64,000 bases of DNA from Jacaranda mimosifolia (lineage: Eukaryota; Streptophyta; Magnoliopsida; Lamiales; Bignoniaceae), in NCBI GenBank assembly GCA_018894105.1, contig CM032121.1, forward strand, positions 30,170,230 through 30,234,229. The letters run 5' to 3'. Positions 1 to 12,253 of this stretch are shown here, piece after piece; the first letter of the stretch is position 1, and each line of letters begins with the position of its first letter. The notes under the pieces are model-generated. The model saw only the letters and a list, made by a program, of their open reading frames with translations. It was not told the origin of the DNA and did not search any database. The position numbers and the translations under genes were made by a program.

Positions 1-257
1 AATGGCCACAATTGGATTGCATCATCAGAAACTCTATTGTATTTGAAGGTATCACAAATCTCCAAAAAGTTAGCTAGAAGAGAATTTGGATCTTCTGTTG
101 GAGATCCTCCAAACTGTATTGAACTCTATATCATTTGAATGATAACGGGCTTGATCACAAAATTATTAGCCTGAATAGATGGTTTAGCGATTCCTGTCTG
201 AAAGCCCTGAATTTGTGAGATAACATAATCCCCCATATATCCATCTTCCTCTGCCAT
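1..257 (-). pseudogene. Ty3/gypsy Gag N-terminal fragment
   Basis: Reading leftward from an ATG at 257-255, the frame encodes a plant gypsy Gag start. Recognisable pieces are QANNFVIKPVIIQM followed by [20 protein letters not shown] and [16 protein letters not shown], the conserved run before the capsid-like core of plant gypsy Gag proteins. A premature TAG at 128-126 (codon 44) interrupts the frame, so this copy is not functional as read. The fragment is cut by the window edge; the rest of the element should lie to the left. Gag packages the element's RNA in virus-like particles. The assignment is by recalled family similarity. Confidence 0.8.
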
Positions 258-1420
258 TTCTGCAGTATCCTTATTTGCTCAAAATAAAATAAAAAATAAA
301 TAAATAAAGTTTGAACTAAAACTTGGCGCTTAAAATTAATATTAGCAGAAACAAAATAATTTTCATTCCCTAAAAACTTGATGGTTGTATAAAATAAATA
401 ATGCAAATAATTATGTAAGTGCACGCATCGCAACAAGTAATAAAGTGATGAGAAGAATATCGATCCCACGAAAAATTAAATAATTCGCTACTAATTACTA
501 ATTTATCAAACACTTGTTTTATTCAAACAAAATCAATTATATATGAATTAAAACTAAACTAATGAAAATAAGAAAAAAGGGTATTGATTAAGATTTCCAT
601 CAAGATATAGAAGCATAGAATTATGATTTCATTAATCGAATAAGCTGATTACATATGAAATTAATAACATGTTATTAGTATTGAGTTTTATGCAATTTTG
701 AGGTTCTTCCAAATTATCCACAATCAAATCCTTAATTTATTCAATTCAATATATACCTATGTGAATTAATTAAATTATGGATAATGTTGTACCACTCAAC
801 TAACTTCTTAGGGCAAGCAGGTATATTCCAATCGTATTCACAAATTAATTAATTCATCAATTTGAATAATTAATCCTAAAGTTTTCTATTGTCAATCAAT
901 TCCTATGTTTTCTTTTTCAAGACTCTCCTAGGGTTTAAAGATGCACTTGACTGTTGATCAGATAATCAAATAGAAAAAGCAAACAATAGAAGAAATAATC
1001 TTAAGTGCTACTAATTTTATGGAAGAAAATCATGCGTCAATTTATTCAAAAGAATCCATCATAATTTTAAAATAACGAATTAGTTCATGATTGAATTGTC
1101 AAACAAAATATGAATAAAACGAAACATCGTCTCAAATGCAGAATTAAAAAGAAAATCAAAGGGAGAAGAAGAAACTCTATTCCTAGACGAATCTGATCTC
1201 CACTTTGTCTTTATCCAAATCCTGAATTCTCGCGACACTTCTAATATCCAAAATAGTAAATCCAAATCTGGTCTTTGATTAAATGTCTGAAAGGCCTATT
1301 TATAACCGATTAAAAGAGTCTTCTAACTCGAATATGACTCAAATAAATAAAGACTTTTCTGCCTATCCTTGATTAGATTATGAGATGTCATCATCCTGCT
1401 AGCATTCCCACCAACTTGTG
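258..1420 (-). mobile_element. Leader and probable LTR of the gypsy element
   Basis: This AT-rich, non-coding stretch lies upstream of the Gag start on the - strand. It holds the kind of long leader seen before Gag in plant gypsy elements. A - strand TATAAATA (1304-1297) fits an LTR promoter driving leftward transcription through the leader into Gag. I could not find both LTR ends, so the right boundary is approximate. Small ORFs here (for example 1080-1265 on the - strand) show no recognisable domain. Confidence 0.45.
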
Positions 1421-1635
1421 TCAATTTGTTCCTTTTTTTAATTTCTTCATTTGTATTTATGCAATTCCAAATTTTCATCAATTAGTAAGGGAATTATAAT
1501 TTTTTATAAAAAAATTATTTATTAAGTCTCAAATACAATATTAAAATTAATACTAATAGGAATTTAACATGAATTGTCAAGTATTTTCGATTGCATTTAG
1601 GTTTTATTTAAAAAAAAGAAAATTTAAATTAAAGT

Positions 1636-1663
1636 GGCCCATCTGGTTAATTCTTATGGCCCA
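1636..1663 (+). promoter_or_regulatory. Two site II (GGCCCA) motifs upstream of RPB1
   Basis: GGCCCA occurs at 1636-1641 and 1658-1663, about 400 bp before the RPB1 start codon. Paired site II elements are bound by TCP transcription factors and are common in promoters of plant housekeeping and growth genes. Together with the telo-boxes at 1978-2014 they make a typical proliferating-cell promoter. Function is inferred from the motifs alone. Confidence 0.5.
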
Positions 1664-1977
1664 TTTAAGCTGAGAGCCCGACCCGTGTCTTCCCCTTTTT
1701 ATTTTATGCCAAAATAATGAGAAATATAACGTAACACCGCCTGACCCTCAACAGCAGTCAACCGCTTAACTGAGTAATAAAATCCCAAAGTCCCATACTC
1801 TCGTCTTTAACTTCTGCTTGCTTCGCTGGAATTTTTCTACTTTTATGTGTTGCTCTTTCCCTCGCATTTCTTTTCCTGCTTCGTCTGGTATAGCCAGGCG
1901 ATGATCTCGTAGGGCGTGAACAGAAAACAAGCAAAAACGCGTACATAATCGCCGTTATTTGTAAAGAATTCTTACGT

Positions 1978-2014
1978 AAACCCTATAATTGTGTTTGAAC
2001 AAGTGAAAACCCTA
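1978..2014 (+). promoter_or_regulatory. Two telo-box motifs in the RPB1 5' leader
   Basis: AAACCCTA occurs at 1978-1985 and 2007-2014, the second ending 19 bp before the ATG. Telo-boxes near the transcription start, combined with site II motifs, are a known arrangement for plant translation and transcription machinery genes. The transcription start is not visible from sequence, so I cannot tell whether both lie in the 5' UTR. Confidence 0.55.
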
Positions 2015-2033
2015 GAAATTGGCATAAACTGCC

Positions 2034-5000
2034 ATGGATTTGCGTTTCCCCTATTCTCCGGCCGAGGTTGCCAAGATACGGGTGGTCCAGTTTGGTATCC
2101 TCAGCCCGGATGAAATTGTAATAAGCTGCTCTCTTAGATTTTCTTTCTTTTCTTTCTTTCTTTGGGATTTTGGATAATACTGGCTAATTTGGGAACTCAA
2201 CTGGAAACTTTGTTTCTTGTTTTGCAGAGGCAAATGTCGGTGGTTCATATAGAACATAGTGAGACGACAGAAAGAGGGAAGCCGAAGCCCGGGGGTTTGA
2301 GTGACCAGCGATTGGGGACTATTGACAGGAAGATGAAGTGCGAGACTTGTATGGCTAACATGGCCGACTGCCCCGGCCACTTTGGTCACCTTGAGCTCGC
2401 AAAACCTATGTTTCACATCGGCTTCATGAAGACTGTGCTCAGCATCCTTCGTTGTGTTTGTTTCAATTGTTCCAAAATTTTGGCTGATGAGGTACTTATA
2501 TGATGCCCCAGTTGGTAAACTACTAAGTTGTTGGAGTAATGGGAGAGATGTGGGGTGTGTGTGTGTGTGTGTGTGTTTGCAAAGCCTGGATGCAGTAAGA
2601 ACTAAGAAGAATATGGATCATGCTTCAATTACTAGTGATTGATAGATGACATCCAACTTCGGACCCTCTTATTTGCAATTGTTGATAAAATGTGAGTATT
2701 TCTTCTGGCAACGGACAATTTGAGTCGCTTATTTTGCCAATGCCACATGATACATAAAATAGGATCAAGAATAATGAATACTGTGACTCCATCATGTTAT
2801 AGCTTTCACTTAGCACTCTTTTGGTTGCTGAAATTCTTTATATATCTCAGAAGCTCTGACATTCTTGTGCATTCTCCCACTTCCATCATTTATTGCAAGT
2901 ATCACCATCTGCTTGTCATTTATTGGACTATGGGAAAATCAATTTGCAAGTGCAGCCTTCCTAAATGCCAAGGGTTTCTTACAAATGCTTATTATTGGTT
3001 ATCCTTCTAGGATTTATTCTGCCTAATTTAAATCAGGTAAAATAAGAAATATTTTATGTTTTCAAGAAATAGATGAGAGAGTCGGTTTTTAGCAGAACCA
3101 GACAGGATTGTAAAGTTTGAAGTTTTTGGCAAAGTGAAACAAAACAGGCTTTTAGTTCTCTAGCACTTGAATAGCAAAAGAGTTTCTTAGCTAAAAGTTT
3201 GGTGTTTTGCCCTCCGGAACTTGCAATTCATTAACTCCAACTTCCTTCTTTAGATCGTCATAATCTTGCCTGAGTGCATAAGCAACAAATAAAGGAGGTA
3301 TTATGCTTTTATGACATTAAATTATCTTTTACTTAAACTTGAAGTGAGACAATCTGTACTATATTATAGACAATTATACAATTTTTGAAGTTGGTCTCTC
3401 TGTATTAGCACCATCAAAGCCTGGATTGTGTCACCTTCGAATGTATGCAACATATACTAGAAGGTGAAACAATGCTTGCATTATGTGGTAAGCTTACTGT
3501 TTTGAATGAAGCATGTTAATTAATCCTCTTTGATTGTTTTAACAGTGTGAGACCGACCTTGTATGGTAAATTCAATATCGAGAAACATGCAATGCGCCTC
3601 AGCTAACTGTGTAATTTAAAAATCATAAATACTTAACACTGATTCAGAATCTTGGTTTCTCATGGAATGTAAGTATTAACTTAGAAACTGTTTGATGCAT
3701 TACATTGTCTGGATGCATCTAATGCTTAATACAACAGTTCCTGTATAGAGTCCTGATATGTTGAATGGTCTAACTTCACATGAATCATGATTAATAGTTT
3801 TGTTATGTTAACAGTGGTAGTTGTTTGTTTTGTTTATCATCCCTTAATTTTTGCAGGATTCCTCGAATTAAAGAACTAATTTTCCTGATATAGAAGGCAC
3901 ATTAAACTTTCATGGACACAAAGTATATTATTAATCATTATGTTTGAATCTCTCCCAGGAGGATCCGAAGTTCAAGCAAGCATTAAGAATAAGAAACCCT
4001 AAAAATAGGCTAAAAAAGATATTAGATGCCTGTAAAAACAAATCCAAGTGTGAAGGAGGCGATGAGATTGATGTTCAAGGTCAAGATTCTGAAGAGCCTG
4101 TGAAGAAGGCTAGAGGTGGATGTGGTGCTCAGCAGCCAAAAATTTCTATTGATGGTATGAAGATGGTTGCTGAGTACAAGATCCAAAAGAAGAAAAATGA
4201 TGACCAAGAGCAGATGCCCGAACCTGTTGAAAGGAAACAACTTCTTTCTGCAGAGAAGGTATCATATCCTGCATGAAAAACGCCTTTTAAACTTTCCAGC
4301 CTCCAACTCCCCCTCCCACCACCCCTTGATGCAGATAAAAAGATCCCAATCCACAAAGACAGAAAAAGGATGTTACCATTCATGTGTTAATCTAAAATAT
4401 GTGCGAGGGTTGAAACATGATGCTAACCAATGGTAATTTCTGATTGCTTTTCATTTCAGGTTCTTAGCATCTTAAAGAGAATAACTGATGAAGATTGTCA
4501 ATTATTGGGCTTGAACCCAAAATATGCCCGCCCTGACTGGATGATTCTTCAAGTTCTTCCAATACCTCCTCCTCCTGTTAGACCTTCTGTAATGATGGAT
4601 ACTTCTTCTAGGAGTGAGGCAAGACTCCATCTTGAGCTAGTCATTCTGTCATGGCTTGTTCTTGGATCATTAAACTGCTTTTGCTATTGTTGTTAGTAGT
4701 ATAAGTATGGTTATGTTGTTTGAATAAATTGCAAAGTTACACTTTGAATTACCTTGTGTTGTGGCTTTGAAGCTGTACGAGACTCTGATTCTTGATTCTC
4801 TCCTTGCAGGATGATTTAACTCATCAACTGGCAATGATAATCAGGCACAATGAAAACTTGAAGAGGCAGGAGCGAAATGGGGCTCCTGCACATATCATCT
4901 CTGAGTTTGCACAGTTGCTGCAATTTCACATAGCCACGTACTTTGATAACGAATTGCCAGGACAGCCAAGGGTATTTTTTTCCCTTCTTTTCTTTATTGT

Positions 5001-8000
5001 CACAATATGTGAATTTCTTCATTATCTTTTATCTAACAAGTGGAAGTACCTTTGTCTACTCTAGGCTACCCAAAGATCTGGTAGACCAATCAAATCAATA
5101 TGTAGCAGGCTCAAAGCAAAAGAAGGTAGGATCAGAGGTAACTTGATGGGTAAGAGAGTAGATTTCTCAGCTCGGACTGTGATCACGCCTGACCCAACCA
5201 TCAATATCGATGAACTGGGAGTGCCTTGGAGTATTGCCCTAAATCTTACATATCCAGAAACTGTGACTCCATATAATATTGAAAGGTTTGTCTCATAATA
5301 CTATGTTCTTTTGATTGTAAGCTTCTTGTACACTTTGGTTTGGTCAGTCGTCACAACTTGATCGGGAAATTAGGTTGAAAGAGCTTGTGGAATATGGACC
5401 TCATCCCCCTCCTGGAAAAACTGGTGCCAAATATATAATTAGGGATGATGGGCAAAGGCTTGATCTGCGTTACTTGAAGAAAAGCAGTGATCAGCATCTG
5501 GAACTAGGTTATAAGGTCTTGTTCTCACCCTTTATATGAGAATGATCAAGATAATAGAGTTCTATATCTAGTGCCTGATTTGTGTAATCAACAATGCAGG
5601 TGGAGAGGCACTTAAATGATGGAGACTTTGTACTCTTCAATAGGCAACCGAGTCTGCATAAAATGTCTATCATGGGGCATAAAATAAAGATCATGCCTTA
5701 CTCGACTTTCCGATTGAATTTGTCTGTAACCTCACCCTATAATGCTGATTTTGATGGGGATGAAATGAACATGCATGTGCCTCAGTCATTTGAAACTAGA
5801 GCTGAAGTGTTGGAACTGATGATGGTGCCAAAATGCATTGTCTCACCTCAATCAAATCGGCCTGTAATGGGTATAGTGCAGGATACACTCTTAGGGTGCC
5901 GCAAAATTACTAAAAGAGATACATTTATTGAGAAGGTGACATCTAGTTGTTTTCCTTATAATTTTTTTTCTCGTATCAGGTCTACCTTAAACTAAGTTAA
6001 ACTATTTTTCCTTGTTATATCTAGGATGTTTTCATGAACATTCTGATGTGGTGGGAGGATTTTGATGGAAAAGTACCAGCTCCAGCAATTCTGAAACCTA
6101 GGCCACTTTGGACTGGAAAACAAGTATTTAATTTAATAATACCCAAACAGATAAACCTTTTGAGATATTCAGCATGGCATCAGGAAACTGAAAAAGGATT
6201 CATAACTCCTGGAGATACTCAAGTTCGGATAGAGAAAGGGGAGTTGCTTTCTGGCACTCTTTGCAAGAAGACACTTGGGACATCCACTGGAAGTCTCATA
6301 CATGTTATTTGGTATGTTCTCTATTTGTTTGAATTATAAACATATGGATGATAGGGGTTTAGCAAGATTGTGAACAATTAACAAGTGTTATTTTATAGGC
6401 TAATATTACTTTGTGCTGTTAAAGGAAAAATGAAGGTGAAGGAACGCTAATCGCTTTGAATTTACAATGTGCCCAAAAAATAAACTGTTGAGGAAATTAA
6501 TTTTGGTGAAAAGAACGCTGGCAATTCTTGCAGTTTTATAAAAGGGGGGGATTTTGTGGAAAAATTTTGAACCCCAAGAGGAGTAGCATCTTCTCCATCT
6601 TAGAAGCGGATTTGAATCTGCATAGATATATATATGTATATATTTATATCCACACAATTTTTGATTTTAAGAATGGGCAAGAGGATCCTTATGGTACTTT
6701 TTCGTAGTTCCTCATTTGCATATAGAATTTCAATGTCGAAGGGAGAGAGTTAGGACATGGACGGTGTTTATCATAGTGTTTTTCTGTTTGACATAGGGGG
6801 GAGATGGGTGTGGAGATTCATGCTGTATCTGCTGGTACGATTGGGTTCTTTTTTTGTGATATAGCATCTAAATGGCTGTATCTATTTGTGATGCTTAATT
6901 TGAATAGGTAGGCAGTAGTGTAGACTTTGGAATACTAGCCCAAAAATATTCTTCCTTTTGTGTGTGTATTTAATAAATGGTGAACGCAATTCAGGGAAGA
7001 GGTTGGTCCAGATGCAGCTCGCAAATTTTTGGGTCATACACAGTGGCTTGTCAATTATTGGCTTTTGCAGAATGCCTTTAGCATTGGAATTGGTGATACA
7101 ATTGCTGATGCTGCAACAATGGAGAAGATTAATGAAACTATCTCAAATGCAAAGAATGAGGTGAAGGAACTTATTAGAGCTGCTCAAGAAAAGCAGTTGG
7201 AGGCTGAACCAGGTCGAACAATGATGGAATCATTTGAAAACAGAGTGAACCAGGTATGCATAAGAGTTTTCTTCACATCCTACAGGTTGATGAAACCTGA
7301 TGTGTTTTGCGTGTCTTAGGTGTTGAATAAGGCCCGTGATGATGCTGGAAGCAGTGCACAGAAGAGCTTGTCAGAGAGCAACAACCTTAAGGCTATGGTT
7401 ACTGCAGGATCTAAGGGAAGTTTCATCAACATATCTCAGATGACTGCATGTGTGGGACAGCAGAATGTTGAAGGCAAGCGAATTCCTTTTGGATTCATTG
7501 ACCGAACTCTACCACACTTCACCAAAGATGATTATGGTCCAGAGAGTCGTGGCTTTGTAGAAAACTCATATCTTAGGGGTTTGACTCCTCAAGAGTTCTT
7601 CTTCCATGCAATGGGTGGTAGGGAAGGTCTAATAGATACAGCAGTGAAAACTTCTGAGACTGGATACATTCAGAGACGACTGGTGAAGGCAATGGAGGAT
7701 ATCATGGTTAAGTATGATGGTACTGTCAGGAATTCCTTGGGGGATGTGATTCAGTTTCTCTATGGGGAAGATGGGATGGATTCTGTTTGGATTGAATCAC
7801 AACCTCTGGAATCTTTGAAACTGAAGAAATCTGATTTCAACGACATGTACAGATATGAGATTGATGATCTAAACTGGAATCCTAATTACATGTTGCCTGA
7901 AGCTGTTGAAGATTTGAAAACAATTCGGGAAATCCGCAGTGTATTTGATGCAGAGGTCCAGAAACTTGAAGCTGACAGATACCAACTTGGGACAGAGATT

Positions 8001-11000
8001 GCAACCACGGGTGACAACTCTTGGCCCCTGCCTGTTAACATTAGGAGGCTTGTCTTAAATGCACAGAAGACATTTAAGGTTGATTTTCGAAGGCCTTCGG
8101 ATATGCACCCTATGGAGATTGTTGAAGCTGTTGACAAGTTACAAGAAAGGCTTAAGGTGGTTGTTGGTGATGATTATCTGAGCATGGAAGCCCAGAAGAA
8201 TGCTACTCTTTTCTTCAATATATTGCTTCGGAGTGCCTTAGCAAGCAAGAGGGTTTTAAAGGAATACAGACTTACTCGTGAAGCTTTTGAATGGGTTATT
8301 GGTGAGATAGAGTCTCGTTTTTTGCAGTCACTTGTGGCGCCTGGGGAAATGATTGGGTGTGTGGCTGCACAATCTATTGGTGAGCCTGCAACACAGATGA
8401 CTCTAAATACTTTCCACTATGCTGGTGTGAGTGCAAAAAATGTTACTTTAGGTGTTCCAAGGTTGAGGGAGATCATTAATGTTGCTAAAAAGATTAAAAC
8501 ACCATCTCTTTCAGTATATTTGAAGCCTGATGTTAGTAAAACAAAAGAGAGAGCAAAAAGTGTCCAGTGTGCTCTTGAATACACTACTTTACGCAGTGTA
8601 ACACAAGCCACAGAGGTGTGGTATGACCCAGATCCAATGAGCACGATTATTGAGGAAGATGTTGAATTTGTGAAATCCTATTATGAGATGCCCGATGAGG
8701 AGATTGACCCTGACAAGATATCTCCTTGGTTGCTCCGTATAGAATTGAACCGAGAAATGATGGTGGATAAGAAGCTCAGCATGGCAGATATTGCAGAGAA
8801 GATAAATCTTGAATTTGATGATGATTTGACATGCATATTTAATGATGATAATGCTGAAAAACTGATTCTTCGTATTCGTATCATGAATGATGAAGCCCCC
8901 AAAGGTGAATTGCATGATGAATCGGCTGAGGATGATGTATTTCTCAAAAAGATTGAGAGTAACATGCTGACAGAAATGGCACTTCGAGGCATTCCAGATA
9001 TTAATAAGGTGTTCATAAAGAACAGTAAGCTGAATAAGTTTGATGAGAACGAAGGATTCAAGGCCGAGAATGAGTGGATGCTGGACACTGAAGGTGTTAA
9101 TCTACTGGCTGTCCTGTGTCACGAAGATGTTGATGCAAGGAGGACAACTAGCAATCACTTGATTGAAGTTATTGAAGTTCTGGGAATTGAGGCAGTTCGT
9201 AAGGCTTTGTTGGATGAGTTGCGTGTTGTCATATCGTTTGATGGATCTTATGTGAACTACCGACATTTGGCAATATTGTGTGATACCATGACATATCGTG
9301 GTCACTTGATGGCCATAACTCGTCATGGGATTAATCGCAATGATACTGGCCCTATGATGAGATGCTCCTTTGAGGAAACAGTGGACATTCTGCTTGATGC
9401 TGCAGTCTATGCAGAAACGGATTATCTCAGGGGTGTAACTGAAAATATTATGTTGGGTCAGCTTGCACCAATTGGCACTGGAGACTGCGCCTTGTATCTG
9501 AATGAGGAGATGTTAAAACAAGCTATTGAGATCCCGTTACCCGGTTACATGGAAGGTGGACTTGATTTTGGCATGACTCCTGCCCGTTCCCCACTCACAG
9601 GAACCCCGTATCATGATGGCATGATGTCACCTAGTTATTTGCTAAGCCCAAATCTCCGGTTATCTCCTGTTACAGATGCGCAGTTCTCTCCTTATGTTGG
9701 TGGAATGGCCTTTTCTCCTACATCTTCTCCAGGGTACAGCCCCTCATCCCCTGGATACAGCCCATCATCTCCTGGATATAGTCCTACGTCTCCTGGTTAC
9801 AGCCCTACTTCGCCTGGTTATAGCCCGACTTCCCCAACCTATAGTCCTAGTTCTCCTGGATATAGCCCAACGAGTCCTGCATATTCTCCTACTAGCCCAT
9901 CCTATTCACCTACTTCTCCTACTTACAGCCCAACTTCTCCTAGCTATAGTCCAACTTCGCCAAGTTATAGTCCTACATCTCCCAGTTACAGTCCAACATC
10001 TCCTAGCTACAGTCCAACCTCTCCTGCATATAGCCCGACATCTCCTGCATATAGCCCGACGTCTCCCGCTTACAGCCCTACTTCACCCTCTTACAGTCCT
10101 ACATCACCGTCTTATAGCCCTACCTCTCCATCTTACAGCCCAACGTCACCTTCCTACAGTCCTACCTCTCCATCTTACAGCCCAACTTCTCCATCGTATA
10201 GTCCAACTTCACCTGCCTATAGCCCGACTTCACCTGGTTACAGTCCTACCTCACCAAGTTACAGTCCTACATCTCCAAGTTACAATCCTTCAGCAAGATA
10301 CAGCCCTTCTCTTGCATATTCACCTACAAGTCCAAAGATCACACCTTCTAGTCCATACAGTCCATCCTCTCCAAGTTACAGGTAATCTTGGCAGAACTTT
10401 TTGTATTATTTGCTCTTTCTGGCGGTTAAGTGCTAAAAATTGACTCATGATTATGTGAAATAACAAAAATTCATTTAAATGCGTGAATTTGTTTACGGAT
10501 GTCTCATAACAGAGAACTGGATGACATCCTGAAGGTTAGTTAATAATGTAGGTTTCAAAAAAGATGATTACAAGGGATGCTAAATTGTTGTTGGCTTAAT
10601 CTTCAACAGCATCATTACTTACACGGGACTGGTTAAGAATAAAATTTGTTTGGTTTATTTTATCATTTTGAAGTTTGCAAGTTTGGATTTCTCAAAGAAC
10701 TGATAGAGGATAGTATTAACTGCATTTTACTCGAGAACTTTGAATTAAGAATTCTGACTGAAATCTTAATGTTTAATGTTTATTCTGTGCTTTGCAGCCC
10801 AACATCACCTTCATATTCTCCAACATCTCCATCGTATTCTCCATCTAGTCCAAGTTATAGTCCAAGCAGGTAAGTTGTTATGTGATTGTTTCAATTAAGG
10901 ACTTCTTATATTCCTTTTTGTTTTTAATTAATTTTTTATCCAGTTAGGCGTTCTCCCCGTAAGAGATTAACATATTGTAACATTTGCATGTGCCCAAGGC

Positions 11001-11894
11001 CATTCTTCAATTCTACCCATTGATATTTAAGTTTCTGGTTTGATTTGGTATTAAACCAATGCCTATCCTGTAACACTGTCCTCCCCCTACTTTTTCTCAT
11101 CATAGATTTGTTGAGCAAGTGCATTATAATTGTATAATTAAAGAAAGGGGTGCTTCAACAAAAAAAAAATGAGTTGATGTTGTCGATCTGAAAGACATTT
11201 AACTAGAATGACTTTGGGCTCATCATTATGACTCAATTAGATTCAGCTTTTTTTTCTAGTATGTTTGCTCTAGATATGGGACTAGTTGTCTGTGCAGACT
11301 TCAGTGTGTTCTGTAGCTAGTGAAAATTTTCAGGAGAATCTGTTTCATTACAGTGGCCTTTTTCAAGAATCAAAAGGTTCTGATGCATAAAAGCTAATCA
11401 ATTCTGGCTTTTAAGTTGGTCTATACAAGTTTATTGATATCATAAATAACCAAAAATTATCATGTCAGATAAATGTAGACTAAGTGGGGAATCATTTCAG
11501 ATCCTATGGTATATATTTCTTATGCAACATTCTGTATTGCATTTTCTTTCTACTTTTAATACTTGAGCTATGATTTTGCAGCCCCTACAATTCTGGTACT
11601 AGCCCAGACTATAGTCCTAGCTCTCCTCAGTACAGGTGAGCACAGATTATGATTACACTGAATTCAGCATAATTTAGTTAAAGTTGTTTGGTCCTCTTTA
11701 ATTTTTGTCTTTGGCTTGTCTGCAGCCCGAGTGCAGGATACTCTCCTACTGCACCAGGGTACTCTCCGTCTTCAACCAGCCAATACACTCCACGCACAAA
11801 TGAGGGAGATGACAAGAGTGCTAAGAATGACAAGAGCAGCCGGTTACATGAGAAGCAGCTGCATCGTGGATATGAAGGACTGGAGAGCTCTTGA
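2034..11894 (+). CDS. NRPB1: RNA polymerase II largest subunit (RPB1/NRPB1)
   Basis: Catalytic subunit of nuclear Pol II. Exons by reading: 2034-2117, 2228-2491, 3959-4258, 4460-4618, 4810-4971, 5065-5285, 5374-5515, 5600-5935, 6025-6311, 6995-7253, 7320-10381, 10798-10869, 11582-11635, 11726-11894; 5571 nt, 1856 aa, close to the length of Arabidopsis NRPB1. Visible landmarks: N-terminal zinc site [14 protein letters not shown] (from residue 66); NADFDGD at 492-498 with the three Mg-binding Asp; [19 protein letters not shown] at 1089-1107 (trigger-loop region); C-terminal heptads from about residue 1543. The ATG at 2034 (gccATGG context) starts [12 protein letters not shown] as in other plants. 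Exon phases match throughout, and all introns are GT-AG except intron 4 (GC-AG). The acidic/basic tail after the CTD, ending GLESS, differs from the Arabidopsis tail as I recall it. No frameshift or stop was seen. Confidence 0.97.
2555..2576. repeat. (GT)n microsatellite in RPB1 intron 2
   Basis: About eleven GT units lie near the 5' end of the 1467-bp intron 2 (2492-3958). The rest of that intron holds no recognisable gene; its small ORFs are chance reading frames. Confidence 0.9.
4619..4809 (+). other. GC-AG intron 4 of RPB1
   Basis: The exon ends ...AGTGAG and the intron begins GCAAGA; the acceptor is TTGCAG before GATGATTTAACT. This joins SRSE to DDLTHQLAM, as in plant RPB1. Using the nearby GT (4614-4616 region) would put a stop codon right after the junction, so the GC donor is the only in-frame choice I see. 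GC-AG introns are a minor U2 class that can be regulated. Confidence 0.85.
9717..10381 (+). repeat. 21-bp coding repeats of the RPB1 CTD
   Basis: Tandem 21-nt units encode the YSPTSPS heptad of Pol II, the phosphorylation platform that couples transcription to RNA processing. Counting from the first GYSPSSP I read 26 well-formed heptads here, with position 7 varying among S, A, G and T, then degenerate ones (SYNPSAR, ITPSSP). More heptads follow in exons 12-14 (10798-10869, 11582-11635, 11726-11894). A long shifted-frame ORF over this region is a by-product of the repeat. Confidence 0.95.
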
Positions 11895-12245
11895 TCCTCA
11901 AGCAAGAACAAAAATTAACTAAATGATGTATGTATAGATTTACTGTTTGTGGTTGATTGGTGCTTGACTTGGAATGAATGCCTGATGTACAATCTTGTGT
12001 AAGATTTGAGTTTGTACAACACGAGACTAATTATTCTGCAATGCAGCTCTTGATACTGAATTACATGGGATTTGGGGGAAAAATTTTCTGAATTCTGTAC
12101 ATTAAAATGTTTCGGTAGGCTGTAGGAGAAGGCAGTTGTGGTTAACAAATTCGGTTGGGTTCACATATTGTTGGGTCGGGATAGAAATCCCTATAGACTT
12201 GGGCTGCCCTAATCCAAATAGGTCACCCTGAAACCCAGTAGTGCA
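11895..12245 (+). other. RPB1 3' flank, probable 3' UTR
   Basis: AT-rich sequence follows the TGA at 11892-11894. An ATTAAA at 12101-12106 could serve as a weak near-upstream polyadenylation element, but plant signals are loose and the cleavage site cannot be fixed by eye. No other gene is visible. Confidence 0.4.
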
Positions 12246-12253
12246 GATGAGGA

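Noticed and set aside
155..469. 104-codon - strand frame
   Set aside because: Different frame from the recognisable Gag fragment and mostly AT-rich leader.
2051..2416. 121-codon - strand frame over RPB1 exon 2
   Set aside because: Lies opposite a conserved exon, spans an intron and shows no domain.
8417..9326. Several - strand frames over RPB1 exon 11
   Set aside because: Antisense shadows of a conserved coding exon.
9717..10300. Regular short repeats that might suggest a CRISPR array
   Set aside because: Period of 21 bp without unique spacers, in frame with YSPTSPS heptads.
9676..10443. 255-codon + strand frame rich in Leu, His and Pro
   Set aside because: It is a shifted frame of the 21-bp CTD repeats of RPB1; repeats keep alternative frames open.
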